Assembly: GCA_016707785.1 (NCBI GenBank)
Contig: JADJGZ010000017.1
Location: 1 to 64,000, forward strand
Source: Bacteroidales bacterium
GTDB lineage: Bacteria > Bacteroidota > Bacteroidia > Bacteroidales > UBA4417
DNA length: 64,000 nucleotides
Direction: 5' to 3'
The stretch's first letter is position 1; every line of letters begins with the position of its first letter. The notes under the pieces were generated by a model. It ran no database searches, was not told the origin of the DNA, and saw nothing but the letters and a program-made list of their open reading frames with translations. Below are positions 1 to 8,470 of this stretch, in pieces. The position numbers were made by a program, and so were the translations under genes.

Positions 1-1212
1 AACCTATTCCGTCAGGCAGTTGGCGAAGAAGTTTACCTCTTACCTCCGAAATAAATTTCGAATCAGATCGGTTGGTTCACACTTTTTTGAAAAGGATCTT
101 AATCTGAAGAAATCTGCATGAACCTGTCGGTCTACTATAATATTCCTGTTCGGGATGGACAAACACTTCTTTTTCTGGATGAGATCCAGGCATGTCCCCA
201 GGCTATTTCTTCACTTAGGTTTTTTTATGAAAAGAGGCCCGCGTTGCATGTAGTTGCAGCGGGTTCCCTGTTGGAGTTTGCCTTACAGGAACTTCCGTCA
301 TTTGGTGTCGGGCGAATCGATAATCTCTTCATGTTTCCCCTCTCCTTCGATGAATTTTTATTAGGAATGGGTGAAGAGCGGTTATATCAACTCAAAAAAA
401 GTAATGGTTTTGATGCTCCTCTGTCGCTCCCCGTCCATGAAAAATTGCTGGAATATCTCCGGAAATTCCTAGTACTTGGGGGCCTTCCTGAAGTAGTTCA
501 TTCATTTGCAGAGAACAAGGATTATCTTCAGGTACAACAAATCCTCGACAGATTGATCAGCGGGTATGAAGATGATTTTTGCAAAATTTAAAAAACGGGT
601 TCCTGTATCACGATTAAAAGAGGTATTTCAATACGCTGTATTCCAGGCAGGAAAGAAATTCAATGCATCTAAAGCATCCGATTCATCGAACCATGCCAGA
701 TCAAAGAGGCTCTTGACTTGCTGGAGATGGCCGGATTGGTGTATCGTGCAGCACACAGCAGCCAATGGTATTCCTCTAGGGGCGGAAGTGAATCCCAAAA
801 ACTTTAAGATCATCCTTTTCGATCATGGAATTTTTCAGCGTATCCTGGGTCTGGAGCTTTCATCTTACTTGACAGAAACAGATTTCACTTCGGTAAATAA
901 AGGAACTCTGGCAGAACAATATGTAGGTACAGAAATCATTAAAAACCATGCCCGAAATAGCCGTCCGCAACTCTATTACTGGCATCGGGAGAAAAGGGCA
1001 GCAGTGCCGAGGTGGATTATCTCCTTCAAAAGAATCATAAAAAATTCCCAATTAAAGGGAAAATTGGAGGGGAAAATGCAAGGTTTGCGATTATTTCTAC
1101 AGGAAAAAAGATCAGGAGGAAGACACGCATTTTCCTTTGGAAAACTTTGGCAATCGACATACCCGGGTACCCCCCTGCTTATGCGGTAAAAAATCTTTCC
1201 TCCGATAAGTAA
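1..1212 (+). pseudogene. Decayed AAA_14/DUF4143 family ATPase, 5' end outside window
   Basis: Remains of a single-subunit ATPase of the AAA_14 plus DUF4143 type. The conserved order is readable only by changing frame repeatedly: TYSVRQLAKKF in frame 2 near 2-40, EINFES in frame 3 near 60-80, FFEKDLN in frame 2 near 85-105, then a long piece in frame 1 (118-591) with Walker B-like LLFLDEIQACP and AAGSLLEF. Frame 2 resumes from 566, with IKEALDLLEMAGLVYRAAHS in another frame near 700-765, NPKNFKIILFDHGIF in frame 2, and AEVDYLLQKNH in frame 1 near 1010. At least six shifts are needed. Intact members of this family are about 380-400 residues. It is either a true pseudogene or a badly sequenced stretch; long intact frames elsewhere in the window favour decay. 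Confidence 0.8.
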
Positions 1213-1250
1213 GAATTTTTGAATTCCCATAGTTCCCCCTGGAAACCAAC

Positions 1251-1928
1251 TCACTTTGCCTTCTCCACCACCTCCTCCTCACTAAACCCAATCTCGCCCG
1301 ACTTAGTCCTGTGCGGAAATTCAATTTTACACTGTCCATCCCCTTCATCATAGTAGAAGGTTATCAGTCCATTCTTTTCTTTCCAGTCAAAATTGTTGCG
1401 GTATCGTCCGAGGTAACCGGTTGCGATGTATTTCAATCCGGGCCATTGAAGCATCTCAACCGCTGATTCTGCATAATCAACCATAAGCAGATACTTGCCA
1501 TCTTCACTGAAACTGATGTGATTTCTTTGCTCATAATATTCATCATTGTATTCAATACAACTACCACTGATATAATCATAGGCAGAGAGGATATTCATAT
1601 TGTCCAATACCAGGAAAATAGGGCTTTTGGGGTGAAACTCGAGTTGTTTTATACCCATATCAAGGGATTCGGCTGAATAGTGGATATAGAAATCGCATAC
1701 TTTTTCACTGGAACGTACATTCCACACATGCGCCATCGTATCAAGAACGATCCTGTAATTGCTGTCCGGACTCATTATCTCATAAGGTTCTTCATTTTCT
1801 TCCATCGGAGCCTCAGTAATCTCAGGAGCAGGAGCAGGTTTATGATTCCTGCATGCCAGTATGCCAGCCATCAGGCATACCATTACAAATCCAATTACCA
1901 GAAGAATGTTTCTGTTTTTATTTTTCAT
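1251..1928 (-). CDS. Putative lipoprotein, beta-propeller-like
   Basis: A 225-residue protein starting with a basic N-terminus, a hydrophobic stretch and a lipobox-like ILAC at about residues 23-26, so probably a lipid-anchored envelope protein. A Pro/Glu-rich linker (roughly 30-48) is followed by repeats such as MSPDSNYRIVLD, KQLEFHPKSPIFLVLDN and HISFSEDGKYLLMVDY, which resemble WD40/TolB-type blades; only three or four blades would fit, so it is not a full propeller. No catalytic motif is visible and I do not recognise a family. It stands alone, convergent with the decayed ATPase and followed upstream by repeat DNA. Confidence 0.65.
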   Translation of the reverse strand: MKNKNRNILLVIGFVMVCLMAGILACRNHKPAPAPEITEAPMEENEEPYEIMSPDSNYRIVLDTMAHVWNVRSSEKVCDFYIHYSAESLDMGIKQLEFHPKSPIFLVLDNMNILSAYDYISGSCIEYNDEYYEQRNHISFSEDGKYLLMVDYAESAVEMLQWPGLKYIATGYLGRYRNNFDWKEKNGLITFYYDEGDGQCKIEFPHRTKSGEIGFSEEEVVEKAK

Positions 1929-2014
1929 AAAATGAGCTATAAAATTATGTATTTCTGAAAATTAAAACAGTAAAGGCAGGTTCCATCCACCAGTTATCAT
2001 TACAAATTCAAAGA

Positions 2015-2187
2015 CCCAAAATCCAAAATCCAAAATCCAAAATCCAAAATGCAAAGTGTAAAACCCAAAAGTCCCCTTGGTTTATATTTTCAAATCCTCA
2101 AATCTTCACATTTTCACATTTTCACATCTTCTAATCTTCACATCAAACATCCGACATCAAACATCCGAAATCAGACATCCGAAATCC
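2015..2187. repeat. Heptameric short tandem repeats (AAAATCC and ACATCNN types)
   Basis: From about 2015 to 2055 the unit AAAATCC is repeated five or six times with small changes. An 8-bp TCACATTT-like stretch follows near 2105-2140, and from about 2139 to 2186 the unit is ACATCAA/ACATCCG, again 7 bp. The last repeat abuts the 3' end of the downstream minus-strand gene. No open reading frame of interest is seen. Confidence 0.85.
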
Positions 2188-4389
2188 TCACCTTTTCCCT
2201 AACTGCATCCTCATATGTTTTGACAACATTTCGAAATAAGTATCCACTGCTTGCCCCAGTTCAAATTCCACTTCAGGCGCAAATTTACAACCATGACGAT
2301 CGAGAGAGCGCACCGTGAGACGATGGCGCATCTCCTCAATTTTCCCGCCAGGGAAGTATCCTAATGGCACTATGCTGAGAACAACTCTCCTGGCGTTTAA
2401 CATCCGCTGAATTTGTAAGGAAGGCTTATAGGTCTCAGGAGCAATTACAAGAAGTCGCTCCTTTACAAACGGAATGGCAAGTATTATCAGTGCCGACTGC
2501 CAATCGTCCAAAGAAATTTCCAGGTTATATCTTTCCCGGTAAGTTGAGATCAGCGTTGATACACTACTTGACTTTACCACCGGGCAGCATTGGTACTGAT
2601 TGGACTCTACCCAATCTGCAGCCTGGATGGAATTGATGCATGGATTCCCAAAAATGGTAATCCCGGATAATAGCGTGGAGGATTCCACAATTTTCCCCAG
2701 ATGAACTGGAATCTTTTCTTCAACACCAAAAGTGACATTAGCAATAAAAACATGTCCTTTCTCCCTGGCAACCTCCTCAAATCTCTTCCTGTCTCTTACA
2801 TGGTCCCCAATTGAAGATCCTCCGATATAGGTTGTCCAACGGGATTTATTTGTTTCAGGGGACGAAGGAAACAGAAAAACGGCAGGTTCCGGGTTTTTAT
2901 CATCGGAAATGAAGGTCTGTCTTCTCAACCTGGGTTGTTTCACATAGATCCGCGGAGATCCCTGAATAATGGAACGAGTGGTAGCTTTTATATCCACTCC
3001 ATCATAAAGAGATCCTTCAAATACAGTATTTGTTGTATCATTATTACCCTCCATTGCAATGCGTGAGGCCTGCTGAGCCGTCCCATAAAGAAGTGCTTCA
3101 CAGGGCGGCCAGATCCAGGAATTATAGGTGGCTATTTTCTGCTTTGGGGGCATCCCTTCCTCCCAAAGCCATAAGGATTGTAACAAGTTCATCTGTTCCT
3201 GTAATTCCGGTGTTGCGGGCAGAAAGAAGCTGTATTCATTTTTCAGTATTTCAAAGAAGTGATCAAGAGCAGACGGTTGATAACAGGCATATATCCCTTT
3301 CACTTCTTTCTTTTCGGAATTCATTGAAGTATCCGGGTAAAGAATGGAATATCCCGGGAAGTTTTCCTGCGATGCCCAGGGCCTTTGAATATCCATCAAA
3401 GAGCTGGCAAGTACCCTGTTATAATTCCTGTGCATCATGGTATGAGCAGTTGTCAGCACATTGTTCATCCCCGCCTGTTTCCTTTGACTTACCAGGCATT
3501 GGTTAAAGAGAAGCCGCTCGAACGCCTGAACTGTTCCCATGAAAGTATCATATTGCAAGCCTCCCATCTTTTCTCCGTAATGCTTGTAGGATGAATCCAG
3601 CACAATTCTGACAGCTTTCCTGTAGTGGAAGGAAAGCTCCTCTGCAGCAGAGTTTCTATAGTTTTCATAAATGGTAGTGTTTACCGGCAGGCTATCCACA
3701 AACATCAATGCAAGTTGAGGATGGATGATGACTCTATGAAAGGAAACAGACCTTCCGGAATTTTCAGAATTATCCGGGTAGATCAGGGGATTTTGAAGGA
3801 GCAACTTTATTTCTTTCCAATGGGCCAACCCTCCTGTATAAAGCACCCTGGAGTATTTTGACAATATCCACTTTAGTTTTGCCACCATAACCTGTTCTCT
3901 TTTTGTATCAATAGCTTTGTCGCGGGTCAGATGCGCTGCAGATTCATTCCTTTCTATGTAGCCACTAAAGCATTTCCAGGCATCCACAGAATCTTCAAGT
4001 AATTGTTCCGGCATTGTTGGAACCGGGAAATCAGGGGTATCAATTCCATGTACAGGTATCCCCAGTTCAATGGAAAGTCTTACTGCTTCAATGATGGAAT
4101 CCGTAGCACTGAGGGCAAGTACAGAGTGTCCCTTAGCCTGAACAGAATTCGTGGATATCAATCCTAGCATACAGGGAAGCTGGGTTTGGCTGCCTTCTCT
4201 CACTCCTAATGCCTTTAAAAAAAGGATCAATGCTTCCAGGCTTTCCGGATCTAATTCAACAGCAATAGCATCAGGCCTGGATACCTGCTGCAGGCATAAC
4301 CGGTGAACCTCCGCTGCAAAAACAGCCTTGTAATGAATTGCAGGAACAGCTAGCAAAATGCTTTCTTCATGCTGAATTTCCAATGCCAT
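2188..4389 (-). CDS. TraB/EreA-like (TIKI superfamily) protein of a MoxR-associated operon
   Basis: A 733-residue soluble protein, last gene of the four-gene minus-strand operon. The first ~230 residues show the pattern of the TraB/PrgY, EreA and ChaN group: AVPAIHYK with a conserved His near residue 18, AIAVELDPE with a Glu near 46, LGIPVHGIDTPDF near 115, and RVLYTGGLAHW near 185, matching the terminal GxxH motif. Known members are metalloprotease-like or hydrolase-like proteins; in MoxR/VWA clusters, large proteins with a similar fold (DUF5682) occur beside AAA+ ATPases. The remaining ~500 residues have no domain I can name. There is no signal peptide, so it should act in the cytoplasm. 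The gap to the ATPase gene upstream is 49 nt. The fold assignment is an inference from motif spacing. Confidence 0.6.
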   Translation of the reverse strand: MALEIQHEESILLAVPAIHYKAVFAAEVHRLCLQQVSRPDAIAVELDPESLEALILFLKALGVREGSQTQLPCMLGLISTNSVQAKGHSVLALSATDSIIEAVRLSIELGIPVHGIDTPDFPVPTMPEQLLEDSVDAWKCFSGYIERNESAAHLTRDKAIDTKREQVMVAKLKWILSKYSRVLYTGGLAHWKEIKLLLQNPLIYPDNSENSGRSVSFHRVIIHPQLALMFVDSLPVNTTIYENYRNSAAEELSFHYRKAVRIVLDSSYKHYGEKMGGLQYDTFMGTVQAFERLLFNQCLVSQRKQAGMNNVLTTAHTMMHRNYNRVLASSLMDIQRPWASQENFPGYSILYPDTSMNSEKKEVKGIYACYQPSALDHFFEILKNEYSFFLPATPELQEQMNLLQSLWLWEEGMPPKQKIATYNSWIWPPCEALLYGTAQQASRIAMEGNNDTTNTVFEGSLYDGVDIKATTRSIIQGSPRIYVKQPRLRRQTFISDDKNPEPAVFLFPSSPETNKSRWTTYIGGSSIGDHVRDRKRFEEVAREKGHVFIANVTFGVEEKIPVHLGKIVESSTLLSGITIFGNPCINSIQAADWVESNQYQCCPVVKSSSVSTLISTYRERYNLEISLDDWQSALIILAIPFVKERLLVIAPETYKPSLQIQRMLNARRVVLSIVPLGYFPGGKIEEMRHRLTVRSLDRHGCKFAPEVEFELGQAVDTYFEMLSKHMRMQLGKR

Positions 4390-4438
4390 CTTATGTGTTT
4401 TTAGGGTGAAAGAAATATGAATAATTCGATCTTAGTTG

Positions 4439-5347
4439 CTAATTCTGGTTGGAATGACTGAAGAGTTGACGGAAAGCAGTTTCAAGATGGGAGGGTTTTA
4501 TTCCACTTATAGAATTGATTTTCAGGTCAAACGGATGATCCATACTTGTTTTCATCAACGCATCTCCCCCTCCCGCATTTTCAAATGCACTCAGGTTTTC
4601 AGCCAGGCTGAACAGGTAGATAGCATCCCGGGGCGATAGTTTGTGAGATGAATTGTACTGTACCCACAAAAGCCAGAAAATATCCAGCAGTTTGCTGATC
4701 TCCTTCTGCATACCTGTAAATTGTGAAAGGATGATTTTTTCAATTTCAGCCCTTGGAGGGAATTCGATGGTGATGACAGGTCTCATTCTCGAATTGATAA
4801 ACTCAGGAAGCAGGTTGATTTCTGCTGTATTGGTTGCCGCTATAAACCGAAAAGCGGGATGGGCAATTATCCTTTCTCCTAGAAGTGTGGAATCTATATA
4901 TCTTCTTTCATCGAGTACACTTACCAGCAAGGCAAGGGCTCTTGGCCTGATCTTGCCGATCTCATCAATGAATATGATCCCACCAGTGATCATGGCTGTA
5001 ACCAGGGGAGACAGAATATAGTCCATAACAGCATTATTCTGATCACTAAACCGGACTGCACAAGCCAGGTCTTCAGCGGTTACATCTTCATGCCCCTGGA
5101 AGATATACAGGTCGCGGCCGGTTTTTTGGGCTAACTCATAGATGATCCTGTTTTTCCCCATGCCGGGTTCTCCAACCAATAAAGGACTCAGGGGTAAACT
5201 TCTATCACTTGCCATCCAGGCTGCTGTTATTAACCTTAACTCTTTTTCTCTCCCGATAAATTCGGGGAGAACATTATGTTGGGGGACAAAAGGTTCGCTG
5301 AAGTAGACAGCTTTATTACCCAATGTCATTTTACGTCTCTCTTTCAT
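4439..5347 (-). CDS. MoxR-like AAA+ ATPase with GKN Walker A
   Basis: A 302-residue single AAA+ module of the MoxR/dynein-like class. Walker A reads GEPGMGKN near residues 58-65, with Asn where Thr or Ser is usual; a similar GKN is known in VWA8-type ATPases. Walker B is IIFIDEIGKI near 128, sensor 1 is FIAATNTAEIN near 168, followed by FINSRMRPVITIEFPPR, which holds the arginine finger region. MoxR ATPases remodel partner proteins, often VWA-domain or effector proteins; no VWA protein is encoded here, so the TraB-like protein or the propeller is the likely client. It lies 11 nt after the propeller gene and 49 nt before the TraB-like gene, so it is surely co-transcribed. Start chosen at the first Met; an internal Met seven codons on is possible. 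Confidence 0.8.
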   Translation of the reverse strand: MKERRKMTLGNKAVYFSEPFVPQHNVLPEFIGREKELRLITAAWMASDRSLPLSPLLVGEPGMGKNRIIYELAQKTGRDLYIFQGHEDVTAEDLACAVRFSDQNNAVMDYILSPLVTAMITGGIIFIDEIGKIRPRALALLVSVLDERRYIDSTLLGERIIAHPAFRFIAATNTAEINLLPEFINSRMRPVITIEFPPRAEIEKIILSQFTGMQKEISKLLDIFWLLWVQYNSSHKLSPRDAIYLFSLAENLSAFENAGGGDALMKTSMDHPFDLKINSISGIKPSHLETAFRQLFSHSNQN

Positions 5348-5358
5348 TTTGGGAGGAT

Positions 5359-6693
5359 TTAAAGGTTTTGCAAATTTTCACGGGAGGATCCGGGTAGTTG
5401 AGCAAAAAAGTTTTTGGATTGCCCAATCAGGTTGAAAGATTCATCAGGCAAGCCAAACATATCGTATAGGATGGTTTGGGAATTACTTGTATTCAAAAGA
5501 TATTCTGAATTTTTCCCGGTAATTGGCTCAGCTGTTTCGAGAGAGATTACTTCGAAGTTATCAATACAATCGGTGAAGAATTGCCTGGAATTTTCAGGGC
5601 AGACCGCATAAGAATCATCGAAAACGCACATTTTCCCCAGCAGAATGCAGTTTTTAGGATCACTGGCATCATAAATCAATATTTCATCTTCATATCCCCC
5701 GGCAAGAAGGATGTTCTTCTTCAGAATACAGGACCAAAGCGAATTCTTTGTAGTGATGGCAGACAATTCTTCCAGGTAGGGCAATGACATGATCTTAACA
5801 CTCCCGTCGAAACTGCTGCTGGCTACAATATCGGGTTGAAGGGGGAACTGAACTATGCTGGTTACGTCGCTCAGGTGACATTGAAGATAATAGGTGAATT
5901 CCATCAATTCCAGATCATACCTGTGTATGTAGCCATCCTGGTCAGTTACCAGAAGGCAGTTATGCTCCTTTACCACGATCAGCGACCGGAGGCACCTGGG
6001 AATAAAACTCTCCTTGAGCCATTCTCCTGATTCAGCATCGAAAACCGTAAGGTAGCCACTATCAGAAATAGTATACAAGTATCCATTATAAACAACACAT
6101 TCAGCACTGCTCAATGTAGAAAGATGCTCGCCAGTTTGAGTTATCACACCTTCTACTGTTCCATCCTTCAAATCCCACTTACGAACGGAATTACTTCTGC
6201 ACAATGGATTGAGGTCAGAATCATAACTAACACCAAACACATAATCTTTATTCCCGATGCGGGCGGTAGCCGACTGGGGACTCCGGCCCATTCCGGCATC
6301 CGTAAGAACAAGCCTTTGCTTCAATGTATAGAAGTCGACAACTCTAATGGTCCCATCCCAGCTTGCTGAAATGATCTCATTATTGTGAACATACACATGT
6401 CTGACTGTTTTCGAATGAAAATTATGGTAGCGCATCTTCCCTGTAGTCAGGTTGATCAGGTGCACACGGCTTCCGTAAAGGTGAGTTACCAGAAGCGTGT
6501 TTTCCTTCTCATGATACCACAGACTTCGGATGCCTGAACCGCTGAGGTTCTTCTTAAGTCGAACCGAGTATTTATCCAATACCGATTTTATGAAGTCGTT
6601 TTTATATGCAACGATCAGTTCATTGTTTCCGTTATAAATTATTGGTTTCATAGCTTGGGGTTTAGGGAATAAATCAGTCTCTATTTTATACAA
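5359..6693 (-). CDS. WD40/quinoprotein-like beta-propeller protein
   Basis: A 444-residue protein made of degenerate blades with typical Gx(5-30)-[WY]D endings: SASWDGTIRVVDF, NSVRKWDLKDGT, ISDSGYLTVFDAESGEW, TDQDGYIHRYDLE, ASSSFDGSVKIMSL and LAGGYEDEILIYDA. About seven blades fit. No signal peptide or membrane segment is visible, so it is probably a cytosolic scaffold or sensor. Its start overlaps the end of the preceding gene by 8 nt, which implies translational coupling. In ATPase-centred conflict systems, propellers commonly act as ligand-sensing modules; that role here is inferred only from the neighbours. Confidence 0.75.
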   Translation of the reverse strand: MYKIETDLFPKPQAMKPIIYNGNNELIVAYKNDFIKSVLDKYSVRLKKNLSGSGIRSLWYHEKENTLLVTHLYGSRVHLINLTTGKMRYHNFHSKTVRHVYVHNNEIISASWDGTIRVVDFYTLKQRLVLTDAGMGRSPQSATARIGNKDYVFGVSYDSDLNPLCRSNSVRKWDLKDGTVEGVITQTGEHLSTLSSAECVVYNGYLYTISDSGYLTVFDAESGEWLKESFIPRCLRSLIVVKEHNCLLVTDQDGYIHRYDLELMEFTYYLQCHLSDVTSIVQFPLQPDIVASSSFDGSVKIMSLPYLEELSAITTKNSLWSCILKKNILLAGGYEDEILIYDASDPKNCILLGKMCVFDDSYAVCPENSRQFFTDCIDNFEVISLETAEPITGKNSEYLLNTSNSQTILYDMFGLPDESFNLIGQSKNFFAQLPGSSRENLQNL

Positions 6694-8065
6694 GATTTAA
6701 TTTTGCATGGATGACTTCATCTATTTCTGAAATCAGTTCAGAAATGCGCTCATCGAGGAAAACCAGTTCCTGCTTGAGGTATTTGACATGTATCTCAGCC
6801 AGTTCCTCATCTGCAATATGCTTGGCCTTGAAGGACGTATGATTGATGAGCATGAGTGCACCGATCTTATTATCCAGTTGGCGGGCCAGGTCGAGCAACT
6901 TCTCAGGATCAGGCCGCCCCTTGTAATTCATCATTTTCCCACTAGTAAAATCAGTGAAACTAATCAGCAGACCTTGATTTTTCCTGTAAATGACTACTTT
7001 CAACAGTATCTCCAGCAGTTCTGATTGTTGGATCAATACATCACTGGCATCGCTGGTCTGACGGTTATAAATATGATTTGCCTGGATAAAGAAATCATCC
7101 AGTTCATGAAGTGATGAGTTCGGGTCTGTAGTAATATGGGATTCCCGGCAGTTTTTTGAGATAGACCGATACAATTGCCTGAGCCTGTATTCCACTTCTT
7201 CAGATGATTCATTGTCATAATTGTCGGAAAATACTGGCTTCTGATTTGATCGGCGAGGAGCCGGGCTTGAACCCGACTGAACATTAATCAGGAAATTAAA
7301 GTATTTCCTTTCCAGGTCCTCGGCAGACTTAACCTCCGGGTCGTTTGCGATGGCAAGTTTTGAGATAAGTTGCTTGATAACCTGTTCTTTAGATCCAATT
7401 TTCAGGACATAAATCCTGAACCTGGCTTTATATTGTTCATTTGTATCATCAATCCCCTTGATAAATCCATGCCTGGAAGCCATTATTGAGCTTAGTTCAA
7501 AGTTAAGCCTGTATATTTCAGCCTTTTTAGAACTAAGATTACTGAACATTTTGATATCAAATCCCGCGAGCACTGATACAGGGAACATCCATAATTGATT
7601 GGATAAGATGAAGTATAACATGGACTCAAATCCAATAACGGATTTTTTACTTCCGGATTGATCAAGAAGCTGAAAAGCTTCTTTAAGTCCATCCGTATAA
7701 AGGAGAAGGTTTTCATAAAAGGAAGAGACAAGACTGTGGTCAGATCCATGGTTCTCAATTATTTCTCTTTTACATAAATCATCAGGCAAAAGATTAGCAG
7801 TTAAATAAGCATGTCCTTCAAAAACACTCTTGATAAGCAGTATCATGGTTTGAAAAGGAGATAATCCATTCAACCCTGATTGAATAATGAGGTCTTCAAG
7901 GTTCTCTTTATCACGGCTTGTTTGAATAGATTCCCCCGGGAAATCCGGTTGTGATGAAGTGCCTTCAATAAAGGGCTCTGACGGAAGGGGATTATCCCTT
8001 TTTTTGAAATCCCGGATATCCAGGAATAAAGGGTAGTAGTCACTGAAGTGGGCTTTCTTTTCCAT
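6686..8065 (-). CDS. Unknown protein, first gene of the MoxR/TraB operon
   Basis: A 459-residue, mostly helical, charged protein with no family I recognise. Residues 1-60 look disordered and Pro/Ser-rich; about 60-330 contains helical segments; residues about 415-455 (KQELVFLDERISELISEID) look like a coiled coil. No catalytic motif, signal peptide or membrane segment is apparent. As promoter-proximal gene, overlapping the propeller gene by 8 nt, it is probably made in equal amounts with it and may be an adaptor. Homology searching with profile methods is needed to go further. Confidence 0.7.
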   Translation of the reverse strand: MEKKAHFSDYYPLFLDIRDFKKRDNPLPSEPFIEGTSSQPDFPGESIQTSRDKENLEDLIIQSGLNGLSPFQTMILLIKSVFEGHAYLTANLLPDDLCKREIIENHGSDHSLVSSFYENLLLYTDGLKEAFQLLDQSGSKKSVIGFESMLYFILSNQLWMFPVSVLAGFDIKMFSNLSSKKAEIYRLNFELSSIMASRHGFIKGIDDTNEQYKARFRIYVLKIGSKEQVIKQLISKLAIANDPEVKSAEDLERKYFNFLINVQSGSSPAPRRSNQKPVFSDNYDNESSEEVEYRLRQLYRSISKNCRESHITTDPNSSLHELDDFFIQANHIYNRQTSDASDVLIQQSELLEILLKVVIYRKNQGLLISFTDFTSGKMMNYKGRPDPEKLLDLARQLDNKIGALMLINHTSFKAKHIADEELAEIHVKYLKQELVFLDERISELISEIDEVIHAKLNLV

Positions 8066-8470
8066 AATGTTTGGTTATTAGGTTTCTTTGATTTCTTTCA
8101 CTGATGCGTTAATAGTTTAGATTCTTTACAAATTGTTACTAGCCATATTTGTATTCATCTGATTTTAAATTATATACAATTATTAAAACACACAAATGCA
8201 CTTCTTTTATTTCCATCTTACTTAACTTGAAGTGACAAGAATAAGAGTGGATTGCATTTTTAATAATTTTACATAACCTATCCCATACTTATATACCAAC
8301 TGGTTGACATGCTCAAGCAATGGAATTTCATGCCAAGCTTAAGCTGTCGGCCATAAGAATCTGATTTAAAGTTTTTTATAAATTTTTTGCTATTGACTTA
8401 CCCGGATTGATTTGAAGGAATGAAGTGCTTCATAACCATTTTCTTAGTATTAACCTTGTAAAAGAAGACC
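8066..8470. promoter_or_regulatory. AT-rich divergent intergenic region (405 bp)
   Basis: This spacer separates the minus-strand operon from the divergent sigma-54-activator-like gene and should contain both promoters. It is AT-rich. I looked for a sigma-54 type GG-N10-GC core on both strands: a TTGGCA...TTGC pair exists on the minus strand near 8312-8339, but its spacing is 14 instead of 10. No clear TTTG-N19/20-TAnnTTTG promoter was found either. Confidence 0.4.

Noticed and set aside
976..1254. Minus-strand frames over the decayed ATPase
   Set aside because: They oppose clear AAA_14/DUF4143 remnants on the plus strand and have no family motif.
3030..3506. Plus-strand 158-codon frame inside the TraB-like gene
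   Set aside because: It is antisense to a long well-supported coding frame and shows no protein-like motif.
8066..8470. Sigma-54 promoter for the MoxR/TraB operon
   Set aside because: The only GG...GC candidate seen has 14 instead of 10 nt between the elements, so it does not support sigma-54 control.
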